From: Pontederia crassipes
Taxonomy: Eukaryota; Streptophyta; Magnoliopsida; Commelinales; Pontederiaceae
DNA length: 64,000 nt
Reading direction: 5' to 3'
NCBI GenBank assembly: GCA_030549335.1
Contig: CM060198.1
Span: forward strand, 52,388,995-52,452,994
In this document: piece by piece, positions 11,654-22,650 of the stretch
Layout of the letters: every line of letters starts with the position of its first letter
Position numbering within the stretch: position 1 is the first letter of the stretch
Position numbers and translations under genes: made by a program
Notes under the pieces: model-generated
Database searches by the model: none
What the model was told of the DNA's origin: nothing
What the model saw: only the letters and a program-made list of their open reading frames with translations

Positions 11654-12150
11654 ATTAAATGGAGGTGTAGCGCCATGTAACGCCTCATCCGTGAGCGTCG
11701 ATGCGCCATCGTGCGGTCGCGTGTAACGAATTAATCCGGACCGTCAGCATGAAATTGACGGTCTTGATCTGCCCATGAAAAAATAGGACGATGGCCAAAT
11801 GCCCGCGCCCATCCACTCTTCTCTAATTTCATATTTCGCTCTCTCCTGCCCTAAAAGAGAAAATGGCGAATCTCTTTTGATTCCTTGCCGGAGAGCCCTC
11901 ATCGCCGCTCCCTCTTCTGCTTCAAGGTAAGATCCATCGTCCCTTCTTCATTTGTCATCTTTTTGTGGATGTGATTTCGAGATTTCAAGGTTTTTTTCAT
12001 ATAATTCAAGGTTTCAATTTTTTTTTGGATCTAATCCCGCCTTTTCTTTTTTGTGGATGTGATTTTTGGGATTTGAAGGTAAGATCCATCGTCCCTTCTT
12101 CATTTGTCATCTTTTTGTGGATGTGATTTCGAGATTTCAAGGTTTTTTTT
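11652..12150 (+). repeat. Left terminal inverted repeat of the Mutator-like element
   Basis: It starts AGATTAAATGGAGGTGTAGC and matches the reverse complement of 16389-16870 with few differences. A splice-donor-like CAAGGTAAGATCC (about 11921) appears in both arms, reading inward, so each end may act as promoter plus leader exon for an internal gene. A repeated TTTGTGGATGTGATTT motif occurs in its inner part and continues to about 12270. Confidence 0.85.
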
Positions 12151-12987
12151 CCTAGTTTTCATGTTTCAATTTTTTTTGGATCTAATCCGGTCTCCTCTTT
12201 TTTGTGGATGTGATTTTGGGATTTGAATCCTTTTTTCCTGATTTGTTTCTTATTTTTCTGGATGTGATCTCGCCTCCTCTTTTTCGGGACTTGAAGATTG
12301 TTTTCCTAATTTCTCATGTTTCGTATTATTTTTGGATGTCATCTCGCCCAGTCGTTTGTTTCTTATTTTTCTAGTTATGATTTTATTGACCACTGTTTTC
12401 TTCTGATTTCGCCCCATCTTCCCTTCTCCCCCTCTCTTTGATTTTGCCCTAAAAGAGAAAATGGTTGATCGCGGAAGTGATCAGTGGCGTCTCTTGCTCT
12501 TTTGCCTCTCGTGATCACCTTGCCAACAAAGTGAACCGTCATCTCTGTCTTCATTTGTCCTTTTTTTATGTGATTTCTGGGTTTGAAGTTTCTTTTTTTT
12601 TGTTATTCATGTTTCTTATTTTTCTATGATTCTACTAACCACCGTAGTTGCTCTATCATTCTCGAGCTTAAAGAGCAACTCGCCCTATCGTTCTAGAGCT
12701 CAAAGAACCCCTGCTCGCTCTATCATTTTCTGATTTCTCATGTGTCTCATGTCTTGTTCTACAATGTCCAATCGCGACGTGATTTTTGGAACACCAAATC
12801 ATTGCTTTGTTATTCTCAGCAGATCATCTTGTCGTTCTAGAGCTTAGAGAACCCCTGTGCTTGTCGCCAACCTCAATAAATTAGCCTTGTACAAAGAGTG
12901 CTTTTTATGTTCCATGTTGCCCTTTTGTGAACTCTGGAATGTAATCTCTACTTAATTTCATTGTATTATATATGTGAATTGTAGAAC

Positions 12988-13343
12988 ATGGCTCTTCCTA
13001 AATGCTATTGCCAACAAGAAGTTGCGATAAAAACTTCTTGGACTGAGCGGAATCCTGGTAGGATATTTTTTGGTTGTCGACGTTATGGGGTGAGCTTCTA
13101 AAAATTGTTGCTTAACTTCATTCCTTATTATTTGCACCCAAAGCTTAATCAGTGCATTTTTTTTAGCAATCTGGAGCTTGTGACTATTTCAAGTGGTTGG
13201 ATCCAGATTTTGGACATCGACCAAAGGAAGTAAAAAATGAATTATTACAGAGAATCGACATAGCTGAAGTTGAAGCTCGAAATTTTCCTAGAGTCGAAGA
13301 TGCATATGTAGCTAGAGTTGATATTGTAGTTGTTAATAAATAA
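12988..13343 (+). CDS. Small GRF-type zinc-finger protein inside the Mutator-like element
   Basis: Two exons, 12988-13089 and 13167-13343, join in frame across a GT-AG intron of 77 bp to give 92 residues. The N-terminus MALPKCYCQQEVAIKTSWT is followed by NPGRIFFGC and, across the intron, GACDYFKWLDPDF. This is the zf-GRF pattern: C-x-C, then a threonine/serine-rich strand, NPGRxFxGC, then C-x-x-F-x-W. GRF fingers bind nucleic acids in topoisomerase III, NEIL3 and APE2, and small plant GRF proteins are often found in mobile elements. Start, splice sites and stop are intact, so it may be expressed, presumably from the left inverted repeat. Its role in the element is unknown. It converges with the minus-strand FAR1-like gene. 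Confidence 0.75.
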
Positions 13344-13691
13344 ATTTTCCTAGGAATGGACTCAATTTGATTTGGAAACTACTTGTTCTTTTAGTTGTTA
13401 TTGTAGTTGTGCAAGTCATGTTTAGTTGATATTGCAGTAGCTTGCATCTTGTCATTACGGTACTTTGTATTTCCATTTGTAGTTGAGATAACTCTACTTT
13501 GTAGTACCATTATGGTACTTTGTTATGCCATGTTATAATATCCAAATTGTAAACCAATTTTCTTATTGAATTGTTATGTCACATATAGATATTAAATTGT
13601 AAACCAATATTCTTCCGATCAAACTATCCAAATTGTACGTATAGAAATTTTCTTCAATGCTGCTGGAAAAATTGATGCAAATCAAAGTCAT

Positions 13692-14000
13692 ATGCTAGAA
13701 AAACTTGCAGCTTCAAAAATATTTAATTTAGGTAGTCTCAGCTGCACGAGTTCAGGTACAGAACCAGTTCAGGACAATCAACAATGTGGGACATTGAATG
13801 GCCCTGTGGTTATCCTTTGGGACATAGAGAATTGTCCAGTTCCAAGTGATGTGCGCCCTGAAGATGTTGCTGGCAACATCCGCATGGCCTTACAGGTGCA
13901 TCCAGTCATTAAAGGAGCTGTTACAATGTTCTCTGCTTATTTTTTTGATAATAATGTTCTATGCTTATGGTGATTTTAATGCCTTCCAAAGTGAATATGG
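13692..14000 (+). pseudogene. Captured NYN-domain (MARF1/limkain-like) gene fragment
   Basis: The plus-strand frame contains GPVVILWDIENCPVP and VRPEDVAGNIRMALQVHP, then GAVTMFSAY. This is the start of the NYN (PIN-like) ribonuclease domain of a plant family related to MARF1/limkain-b1. The D-x-E-N motif supplies metal-binding acidic residues in active enzymes. Similarity resumes as YGDFNAF at about 13967 after an insertion of about 26 bases that breaks the frame, then ends. The rest of the domain and the C2H2 or LOTUS-type regions are missing. It lies inside the Mutator-like element, between the GRF gene and the tandem repeats, so it is best read as host sequence captured by the element. Confidence 0.7.
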
Positions 14001-14085
14001 TGCACAGGCTACTAACTAAGCATATTTGCACGTATTTAACAACTTGCTGTGTGGACAAAGATACAACAAGCATTACAACTGAATC

Positions 14086-14300
14086 TTAAAATTGAGTACT
14101 GGGCATACAATCCAAAAAATTGAGAATCTTAAAATTGAGAATACAATCCAAAAAATTGAGAATCTTAAAATTGAGTACTGGGCATACAATCCAAAAAATT
14201 GAGTACAGGAGTACCGAGCATACAATCCGAAAAATTGAGAATCTTAAAATTACAACTGAATCTTAAAATTACAAAGTACATTCCTTAAACATTACAACTG
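14086..14300. repeat. Tandem repeats inside the Mutator-like element
   Basis: Units built from AATTGAGAATCTTAAAATTG and GTACTGGGCATACAATCC alternate irregularly over about 200 bp. The copies are nearly identical, so expansion was recent. Confidence 0.8.
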
Positions 14301-14951
14301 AATCTTAAAATTCCTTCTGTGGACACTTCAATGTTTTGCTTCCTCCTGGGCACACAATAGTATGTTCCTTAGCCATAAACATCATCACCTTGACCAAAAG
14401 AAATATGTTAGTTTGAACATCATACACTGAATGGATGACTCTCAATTGCACTATGTTGCATAGAGTTGGATTATGCAAAACAACAACAATAATAAGATGT
14501 ATAATATGGTATTAGATTTAGGATGAAAGACGACTAACAGTTTCAATATGAAGAAGTCAAAACATAATCAGTTTCAATAACATCACTGCAACATACTTTA
14601 TGAACATCACTGCAACATCACTGATATATTTTACAAGCTAAAGTTTATCATAAGAATGAGAAGCATAGAAACCAAGGGGAAGTTCAATAAAACCTCATGT
14701 CTTGAGCAGCCATTGTTATCCCTGCATTAAAGACAAAACAAATTCATGTATCAACCTCAACACATAATTCAAGTTTTTACTACTCAAACAATGCATCCTA
14801 GGAAAACAGATAAGAGTTTATTACCGCGTAATAACTATCTTTCATTCTATCTCTTTTGTGAGGTCTCCTTGTTTTACTTCTTGACCCTACAGTTTGTAAA
14901 AAGAATTAATAAAATGCACATTATTATGTCAGTATTAATAAAAATGTTTAC

Positions 14952-15785
14952 CTTGAAGATAGGACAATTTCTTTTGTCATGACCATTCTTTCCACATATA
15001 GCACAATTTCTCTTTTTAACCTCTTTTTGTGACATAGTAATCTCAATACCAGATTTAATTCTTCTCACATTTTTTGGTCTACCTTTTGCTTTAACCCGAG
15101 CTGGATCATGAATGTCAAATTGAGATGATTGTACTGTGTTAGAGTCCGCATGCATAGAAATCTGTGTGGCTTGAGATGCATTAATTTCTTTATCGACAAC
15201 TTTGAAGGCTTCCAACTTATTGATGATCTCGTCTACTAGTAAAGCCCCAAGTTTTAAATGTTCCGCTGAAAGCAAACCTAGTTCTCCAACCCTACGTAGA
15301 TTACTATGCCAAGTCCATTTTTGCATTGGAGTTAAAATGTCTTCACCAGTAGCCAATTCCGAGGCACAAGGAACCCTTCGTGCCTTCGCATATCTTGCGT
15401 CTATCGTCCAACGATGGAGAATATATTTATCGGGAAATTTTGTCACTCTTTTCTTATAAAGGTTTCTACTAACTATTTTTCCTGACACCTTTGATCTATG
15501 AGAATAAGATTTTCGCACAGAAAAATCCGTCATTCTAGCATACATATTGTAGTAGGTATATGCATCGTCGTGAGTATCAAAAGTCATGCCAACAAATGGT
15601 TTCCTAAATTCATTGGATTTCACATGACCATTATCTTCAACTTGCACAACTTCCTTAGAAGCATTCTCATTATTATTTTCACAGTTGTTACAATGATAAT
15701 CTATTAATGAAGTGTCTATGAAAGAAAAGTTTTTGAGTTTAATAAGGAAATTACATATACCTATCCTGTTCGGACATAAAATCAT
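14952..15785 (-). pseudogene. FAR1-like (MURA-type) protein lacking the transposase core
   Basis: The minus-strand frame shows the FAR1 DNA-binding N-terminus (FVGMTFDTHDDAYTYYN, then FSVRKSYSHR). It then jumps directly to the C-terminal part of FAR1/MURA proteins (KRVTKFPDKYILHRWT, then DARYAKARRVP) and ends with a CCHC knuckle, CAICGKNGHDKRNCP (C-x2-C-x4-H-x4-C). In full-length relatives these parts are separated by several hundred residues holding the MULE transposase DDE domain and most of the SWIM finger. Those are absent, and the open frame is preserved across the junction at VSRNLYKKR. The frame runs into a likely splice donor at 14951. Because DNA-binding and zinc-knuckle parts remain in frame, a short protein that binds the element ends without cutting is conceivable. 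Confidence 0.72.
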
Positions 15786-16388
15786 TGTCCATCAATATCT
15801 GGCTTGAGCAAGACACCTTGAGCAAGATGAGAGGTAATGGATAGACACAAAATCAATGTAGTGTGACCAGATTGACAACCACGACAATTTGTCGAATTGA
15901 AGAGTACCTTCAATTGGGCACACAATAAAAGCATAGATCATTTAAATGAAAGCAAAGGGATCGAATGTATCATAATTGTTGTTTACTATGTAAGTTCTAA
16001 CAGATAATAACTTTAACTACTTGTTGCTTACATAAACATTTCGAATGAAAGCATAGATCATCTACATTCCGAATATCGTTTAGGGCACCAAGCAAGAATC
16101 TACATAAAGCACATAATCTACATAAAACACGTAATCTACATAATGCACAAATGTGAAAGCAGAGATTGAACTCACAAGAAATGTACATAAAACACATAAT
16201 CGCCTTCACCTAGGCTGGCCTGTCAAATGTGACCTAGAGCATGACAACAAGGAGAACCCGAAGGGGCGATTCAGGGTGGGAGAAGCTGAAAGCACTTAGG
16301 AAGGAGGAAAAGACGAAGGCGGTCGTGGAACTCACCACTCATACGAAGTCGATCATGAACTCTCGATGAGGGCTTACCATGAAGGAGG

Positions 16389-16870
16389 GAAAAAAACCTT
16401 GAAATCTCGAAATCACATCCACAAAAAGATGACAAATGAAGAAGGGACGATGGATCTTACCTTCAAATCCCAAAATCACATCCACAAAAAAGAAGAGGCG
16501 GGATTAGATCCAAAAAAAAATTGAAACCTTGAATTATATGAAAAAAAAACCTTGAAATCTCGAAGGGACGATGGATCTTACCTTCAAGCAGAAGAGGGAG
16601 CGGCGATGAGGGCTCTCCGGCAAGGAATCAAAAGAGATTCGCCATTTTCTCTTTTAGGGCAGGAGAGAGCGAAATATGAAATTAAGAAGAGTGGATGGGT
16701 GCGGGCATTTGGCCATTGTCCTATTTTTTCATGGGCAGATCAAGACCGTCGATTTCATGCTGACGGTCCGGATTAATTCGTTACACGCGACCGCACGATG
16801 GCGCATCAACGCTCACGGATGAGGCGTTACACGGCGCTACACGAATGGGCGCTACACCTCCATTTAATCC
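16389..16870 (-). repeat. Right terminal inverted repeat of the Mutator-like element
   Basis: This is the inverted partner of the left end. Near its tip a GTGTAGCGCC word is tandemly repeated, giving an extra 16 bases or so that the left end lacks. It also differs by a deletion in the repeated GTAAGATCC region. The arm would drive minus-strand transcription into the FAR1-like gene. Confidence 0.85.
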
Positions 16871-16879
16871 ATATATATA

Positions 16880-17063
16880 TAACCTAGTTGGTCCCCCTAT
16901 ATAGTCAAGCACTTCAGCAAAATTCTCCTACGGGGATTTCGCTAAATCATCATTATTCCATAACAAAGAGAGTCATCGCTTTCCGAGGATATAACTCAAT
17001 TTAGAGCGAACCTTGTAAATCTTTGTGTTCTTCTGTATTCGTATGATCTCTCTCCCTCTTTTC

Positions 17064-17106
<43 letters not shown>

Positions 17107-17409
17107 ATTAGCTTTATAGGGATATTGAACGCATCTCAACTGTTGATCCATTTATCAACGGTTGAGATAATTAATATTTTTAAATTATGAAATTTAATCA
17201 CTTTTGATTAGATCCATCGATGAGTGGATCAATGATATATACACTAGTTGGGGTGGGTTTCTTGTATTAAAGATACTACCTGCAATATTATTTTCTTTGT
17301 TGAGGGAATATATAACTAACTCTATATATTGTAAAAAAATTACTCGAAAGAGATTACTTCAATCACGCAATAATCTCCTCTTCTTCTTCAATCACGCAAT
17401 AACTACCAC
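16880..17409. other. Intergenic sequence with an (AT)n microsatellite
   Basis: Contains (AT)n at about 17066-17102 and a short direct duplication of CTTCAATCACGCAATAA at about 17358-17403. No gene was seen before the protease-inhibitor relic. Confidence 0.5.
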
Positions 17410-17490
17410 CGTGTTTGGCTCGAAGTCGTGCTTGGCCCCGACAGAGACTTCGACAATGGCATCGTCTGCACTGTGCCAGAAATTGGCTAA
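17410..17490 (+). pseudogene. Protease inhibitor I (PR-6-like) C-terminal fragment
   Basis: The plus-strand frame ends with RVWLEVVLGP, DRDFDNGIVC and TVPEIG, then a stop: 26 residues. It matches the C-terminus of the intact inhibitor gene at 54.1 kb (HVWLDVKVGP, DGSFDNGTVC, RVPKVG) at most positions, including the cysteine near the end. The N-terminal half with the WPxLVG motif is absent upstream. It is a relic of a second member of the same inhibitor family, about 37 kb from the intact one and on the opposite strand. Confidence 0.7.
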
Positions 17491-18493
17491 GCCAAGAAGA
17501 AGAAGAATAAACTATTACGTGCCGGCCGGACATGAAAAATATGAATTTAGCTAGTTAATATATGGAAAATATGTTGCTCCGTATGTTTGGTCACATGCAT
17601 GCATGCTTTGGCAGCTTGCAATAAGAAGAGCTAATCCATCTATATATGGTTTGTTTTCTTTGAAGAAATGAATGATCAATTAATAAAGCATGCATGCCTA
17701 TGCCCATTTGTCTCATCTTGCCCCCTCGCATGCTATGCCCATTTGTCTCATCTGTATTTCACTTGCATGCTAAATTTTGGATAAGACGGAGGTGTTTAAA
17801 GTACTATTTTTATGTAATAGTTTTAGGATGTGATATAAATAAAACACTACTGAGAATTACCTATCATATCATCACGAAATATTGATTTAAAATAGAATTT
17901 TGTTTTCTAAATTATAAGAAATTATTGTTTAAACCTGTAATTTTTTTAGTTAAGTTTTTTTTTCTCCTTCCTTTTTTGTAAGGTATCGTTTCTTTTGTTT
18001 TCTACTTAACATATTTCATTTTTTTCTCTTAGTGTGTGTATATGTATATTGACACTTTTATTTCAACAATTTTCTAACTTACCATCTTGTTTTTATTTTG
18101 GGTGCATAAAGGATCACGGTCGGCCCAAGCCCAAGTAGCTAACTTGAGGCCTCCAATTATTTGAGGCTAATAATTAGCATATTATTTATTTATATATTGA
18201 GCATATAATTACAAATATGTAAAGTTATCGAAAATAAATTATAACAACAAACAAATCTTATCCCTTTTTTAGGCCCCATAATTTATCTAATCAATGCAAT
18301 TTTTTCCTCATTAATTGATTGCTTAATTAATGGGGATCTTAATTGTCTCCATCTTTATAGGTTCATCTACTCAATTTTTTTTAGTTCCCTTAAAATTTGA
18401 TTAGCAATCTATCATTAATTATTCGATATCTTCTCTTTATTCCATAAAATATAGTCTTCCTAATATTTTTCAATTTGAAACTTTACTTGGCAT
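17491..18493. other. Intergenic AT-rich sequence
   Basis: No gene. A short GC-richer patch near 18116-18170 (GGTCGGCCCAAGCCCAAG, then TTGAGGCCTCC) resembles the ends of the hAT-like MITE at 20.7-21.2 kb and may be a truncated relative. Confidence 0.45.
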
Positions 18494-19012
18494 TAGGAGT
18501 GACACCCACCTTGTTCGGAGCAGGGGACACTCTTCCCACCCCGACCTTGCCGACCGGCCCCCGCCCCCGCTCCGAAATCCCAGTCCGAAAGGAATTTTAT
18601 CCCCCGCCCCATTCTCAGGAGGCCTCGAATCCTCACGGGACCCCGAATCCTGTGAGGACCTTGATTGCCCAATTTTTGTATTAAAAATTATAAGATATTT
18701 ATAATATATATATAATATAAAAAGGGGTTAGATGAATTTAAGGTTTGAGTTTATTGAGATATTTATATAAAGGATTGAATGGTTGAGATTTAGTAACTAT
18801 AATTTTTAATAAATTATGTATAAAAAATTTTGAGACGAAGATTTGGGACCCGCGGGGCGGGGGTTGTTGCCCCCACCTCGATCCTCGAGAGAAGGCTTGG
18901 GGCATTCTGTCCCCCATCCCCCGTCCTCACGGGAACAAAATTCCCCCAAAGTCGAGGCCCATTCGGGGATTCCCCACAGGGCCCCATAGGGGCGGGGGAT
19001 ATCAGACTCACC
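18494..19012. mobile_element. GC-flanked hAT-like non-autonomous element
   Basis: A GC-rich left arm (from TAGGAGTGACACCC, with CCCCGCCCC and CTCACGGGA words) and a GC-rich right arm (GCGGGGCGGGGG, GTCCTCACGGGA, GGGGATTCCCCA) flank an AT-rich core at about 18670-18830. The layout resembles the element at 6.4-6.8 kb. The right terminus is not clear because LINE-derived sequence follows immediately, and no target duplication was found. Confidence 0.4.
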
Positions 19013-19031
19013 TTTTCTAAGGCTTCGACCC

Positions 19032-19520
19032 ATGTGTATCCGATGGAAGGTCCCGTCATCTACTTGGGTGAAGGTTAACTCTGATGGTTCCTTCACCCAT
19101 ATTAGAAATTTTTGGGGTGCGAGTTTTATTATTCGACATTGTAATGGCTTTTGTATTGCTGTAGGTGCGCTTCAGCTTGTGACAAACACTGCGCTGATGA
19201 TGGAGGGCGCACTTGCTGGGACCTACAAATGTCATGATATGGGATTTTCATGTGTTTGGCTCGAAGTCGACTCTAAGAACTTGGTAGATATCATTACCAG
19301 CGCCTCGCGATGCTCATGGCAGCTATGGACGATTGAGGCCTGAACTTTGGGATATCATTAAATCTTTTGAATGTTACTAATGTACTCATTACTATAGGGA
19401 AACTAACAGTGCCGCTGATCATTTGGCTAATATGTTTCGGTAGGCATCTTTTGACACCTTTGGGAGGGGACTCCACCTTCGGAGGTTCTCCGAATTTTGT
19501 GCTCGGACATTTCTGGAGCT
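19032..19520 (+). pseudogene. LINE-type RNase H domain relic
   Basis: The frame reads STWVKVNSDGSF, then GASFIIRHCNGFC, MMEGALAGTYKC and VWLEVDSKNLVDII. This is the plant RNase H-like (RVT_3) domain found at the C-terminus of plant L1-type LINE ORF2 and in related orphan proteins. The catalytic D of NSDGS, E of EGAL and D of EVDS are kept. A stop after 103 codons and a frame shift separate the last motif, HYYRETNSAADHLANMF at about 19383-19433. A short A-run at about 19549 may be a remnant poly-A tail. No reverse transcriptase lies upstream. Confidence 0.7.
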
Positions 19521-19559
19521 TACATGAATAGATAAATCATTTTCATTAAAAAAAATATT

Positions 19560-20684
19560 ATTCTTCTGTGATTCTACTTTTTTTTCCAAAAATCTTTATT
19601 TCCTTTCTTGTGCCCCCTCATTTATACTTCATCCATGTGATAGCCAAAAAATAAATCAGAAAAAGTTTCGAATTGTGAATGATAATTTTTTTTTGTGATT
19701 TAGTTTGAAGAAGAAGAAGAAGTTGTGGTCAATATTATTCGAAAACTTAATAATGAAAAAAACAGGTTTTTTATTCTTTTGCTGCAAATTCTATAATTGT
19801 AAAAATAATAGAAGATTAAATCTAAAAGTTAAAATTAATTTGATTATAAGTATATTCTTTTGTATAATGATTTATAATTTGTTTTTACCTCATAAATGAG
19901 GCCACCCCTTTATGTTTGACAGAATTAATTAAGTGAAATAAAAAATTAGTTTCAATGCGCCTAAGTTATTTAAATCCTGAAGACTTGGATCTTAATTATA
20001 TCAGTAGACGCATTAAATAACTGGATATTTAATGATCATCAGCATTCAAAATGCGAATTTGTGCATATAATGTCTAAATCTTCTTTTTAATTACAACCCA
20101 ATAGCTCTATATAAACTTATCAACTCATATATTTGGATCAATCAGTTTGACTTACTGAACAAAATTAATATTCTTCTTTCACAACCTACTGAGATACATT
20201 TTTTTTTGTCTTTCTTATGATATTTTGACCATTTTTTTATTTTTATTTTTTGTAGATCTATTCCATTTTTTCCTCACTACATTTCGTTAGTCATATTATC
20301 AGGTTAGCAAATTTCATTGTTATATTTTATTTTCGTCAGCTCCCGCTTCATCTTGCTCTTTTTTTCTTCTACCAATGCAAACTGTTAACAATAAGTAATT
20401 TTTTTTATTCAATGTTAAATTATTTTCTGTAATACACAAATTTATGTTCTAGAAAATTATTTTAGAAAAGTGCACTTAACAAAGTAGAATAAACATTGCT
20501 TCTTTTTTTCTAGCGATAAATTAATTAGCTGGATGTTATTATGGCATCGATGATGCACGCATATCTAGTCATTGAAACAATTGTTAATGGATTTAAATTA
20601 ATGGAGGGCGTTGGATGAAGAAAAATGAATGGCAGATGAAATAATTACCTGAATAGGTACATTAAATACCTTTTTAATTATTAG
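19560..20684. other. Intergenic AT-rich sequence
   Basis: No gene or repeat was assigned. Homopolymer T runs are common. Confidence 0.5.
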
Positions 20685-21220
20685 CAGGGCCAGCTTAAAG
20701 AGCATGAGAGGCCTAAAGTGATATTAAAAAAATTCATATAAATAAAAAATATTATTATATATTTTTAAAATTTTAATATAAACATTTATATATATATTAA
20801 AAATAATTAATTTAAGGAGATGATAAATAAGAACTATTTTTTAAGTGTAGTTCTTCAATCCAAAAGAATAAAAATGTTGTCAACCATGTACAAGAGTAAT
20901 AATAATATTAATGAAAAAATCAATCGAAGTACTATTGATTTTTGAGAAAAAAAATCAAATATGAAAAAATGACATGAATTAAATTCAAAAGATAAAAAGA
21001 CATTTGATTATGATGAATTATGATTTAGGTTGTGAAGGTAAATAGTATTAAAAATAAAGATAATATATATATGGTGATCTTAAATAAATAAGTATTAAAA
21101 TATAAGGCCTTCATAATAATTTAAAATTATTAAATTAATACTTGAGAGATAATTAGGGGCCTTCCTATGTGTGAGGCCTCAAGCAACTGCTTGAGTGGCC
21201 TCACCCTTGAGCCGGCCATG
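20685..21220. mobile_element. hAT-like MITE with CAGGGCCGGCT-type ends
   Basis: The left end reads CAGGGCCAGCTTAAAG. The right end is the complement of CATGGCCGGCTCAAGG, matching at about 12 of 16 positions. Both ends continue into GAGGCC words, and the 400-bp core is AT-rich with no open frame. CAGGGCCGGC-type ends are common in plant hAT MITEs. No clear 8-bp duplication was seen. Confidence 0.5.
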
Positions 21221-22249
21221 AGTCGACTACTTACCTTTTGGGTACAGTTGAGTAAGTGTTGAAACGTATATTACTTATCATGAGTGAATTTATGCTTCCA
21301 CTAAATTCAATCTAAAAATAATAATCCGGAAAAAATAATGAAAACAAATAAACATGACAAATTTAGTTATAACAAGCCAAATAAATATTTATTTATCACC
21401 AATAAAAAAATAAAATATGATTGTCAGACATTAAATAAATTGTTTGAGGAATAAGCAGAAAACATAAAAAAAATATGATGATAAAATGTATCGTGTTTTT
21501 TTTATAATTATTCAGAAAGAGAGAGAATTCATCTTCTCATTTTTATGTTACGAAAATAGATGATATGATAGATAAAGTTTGAGTGACATTAAAACATTGG
21601 GGTTGACATTTTTATCTTTTTGAGTGCTTGTCTGAGTTTACCCTGCAACTGCAATCATATTTGTCGACTGGCATGTGATCCGTTCGTAGGATCAGGGCAG
21701 AGCTGTCATTTGCTTTTCCTTAAATACATATACTCCCATATATATCATATATATACGGGGGTGCTCCTACCTACTCATAGCAGATGAGGCAAAGGTGGCA
21801 AGGTCCACTCCTCGTTCCAACTGCATGCAACATAATTTGCACCTCTCTGTGTGCTCATGATACCATGAATTGGTTGCTGGCGATAATGAAAGCTTCAGCT
21901 GGCATTTCAGTTGTATGCAGTTGCAGGGTCTCAACCTCGTCTATTCAGTCATGATGAGATAGGGCTTGGCGATTGTTGCCTGCAACTTTGGCATTTTCTT
22001 TCTGGATGCAGCAGTTATTTACTTGTACTTAATGAAACTCCCAGACACCCCCCATTACGATTCTTTCTGAAAAATGAAATTTGCTAAACAACATTGATAT
22101 TTTCTGCAGTAACATACTAATTAAAGCTTCCGCCTGTCAAGACTATTGACAGACATAATGTAGATGTAATAAGGATACTGTCAGAGAAGAACTGATGTTA
22201 GCCATCTATTTTCTGATCGATACATGGCCAATGCGTGAATGTGTTACAT
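21221..22249. other. Intergenic sequence upstream of the subtilase relic
   Basis: No open frame of note. The last part, including the TATA word at 22250, probably derives from the promoter of the former subtilase gene. Confidence 0.45.
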
Positions 22250-22259
22250 TTATATATAG
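22250..22259 (+). promoter_or_regulatory. TATA box of the subtilase relic
   Basis: TTATATATAGA lies about 60 bp before the ATG at 22319, a normal plant TATA-to-start distance. It suggests the relic kept its own promoter and could still be transcribed. Confidence 0.5.
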
Positions 22260-22465
22260 ACCTCTGGTTTGTAATTGTAACCCACATCCCTCCACCTTCT
22301 TTGCATCCCTCGAGCTCCATGGCGTTGGTCGTCTTTCTTCTCCCCTCTGTCCTTCAAGTATTTGTCCATGCCAACAGCAGTGCACCAATACAGCCGCAAC
22401 AACTCGATGCCCATCCCTACATAGTCCATACCAGCCATCTCGCCAGACCTTCGACATTTTCAAGC

Positions 22466-22593
22466 CAAGACGAATGGTACAACTCCATCTTGGAGCAGTC
22501 AACCGACGCCGCTGCGGGCTCGCGAATCATCTACACCTACCGCACCGTCCTACAAGGTTTCGCTGCCGTGCTCACACCCGACGAAGCCAGATG
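22466..22593 (+). repeat. Foldback arm 1 in the subtilase pseudogene
   Basis: This is the left arm of a 128-bp inverted repeat, in the sense orientation of the I9 propeptide (EWYNSILEQSTDAAAGSRII). Its partner is 22651-22778, and the spacer is 57 bp. Confidence 0.95.
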
Positions 22594-22650
22594 CGTCACC
22601 GGAGTCAACGGAGTAGTTGGCGTCTATCAGGACAGGTCTTTCAACTCGGG

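Larger units (their letters stand above)
11652..16870. mobile_element. Mutator-like element with ~490-bp terminal inverted repeats
   Basis: The element is bounded by long inverted repeats (11652-12150 and 16389-16870). It is flanked by ATATATATA on both sides (11643-11651 and 16871-16879), a possible 9-bp target duplication, though the AT-repeat surroundings weaken that evidence. Inside are a plus-strand GRF zinc-finger gene, a captured NYN-domain fragment, a tandem repeat block and a minus-strand FAR1-type protein missing its transposase core. Long TIRs, a 9-bp duplication, a FAR1-family gene and captured host exons together point to the Mutator superfamily, Pack-MULE style. It is non-autonomous as it stands. 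Confidence 0.78.

Noticed and set aside
22206..22502. Antisense open frame of 98 codons over the subtilase start
   Set aside because: It is a shadow of the propeptide coding strand.
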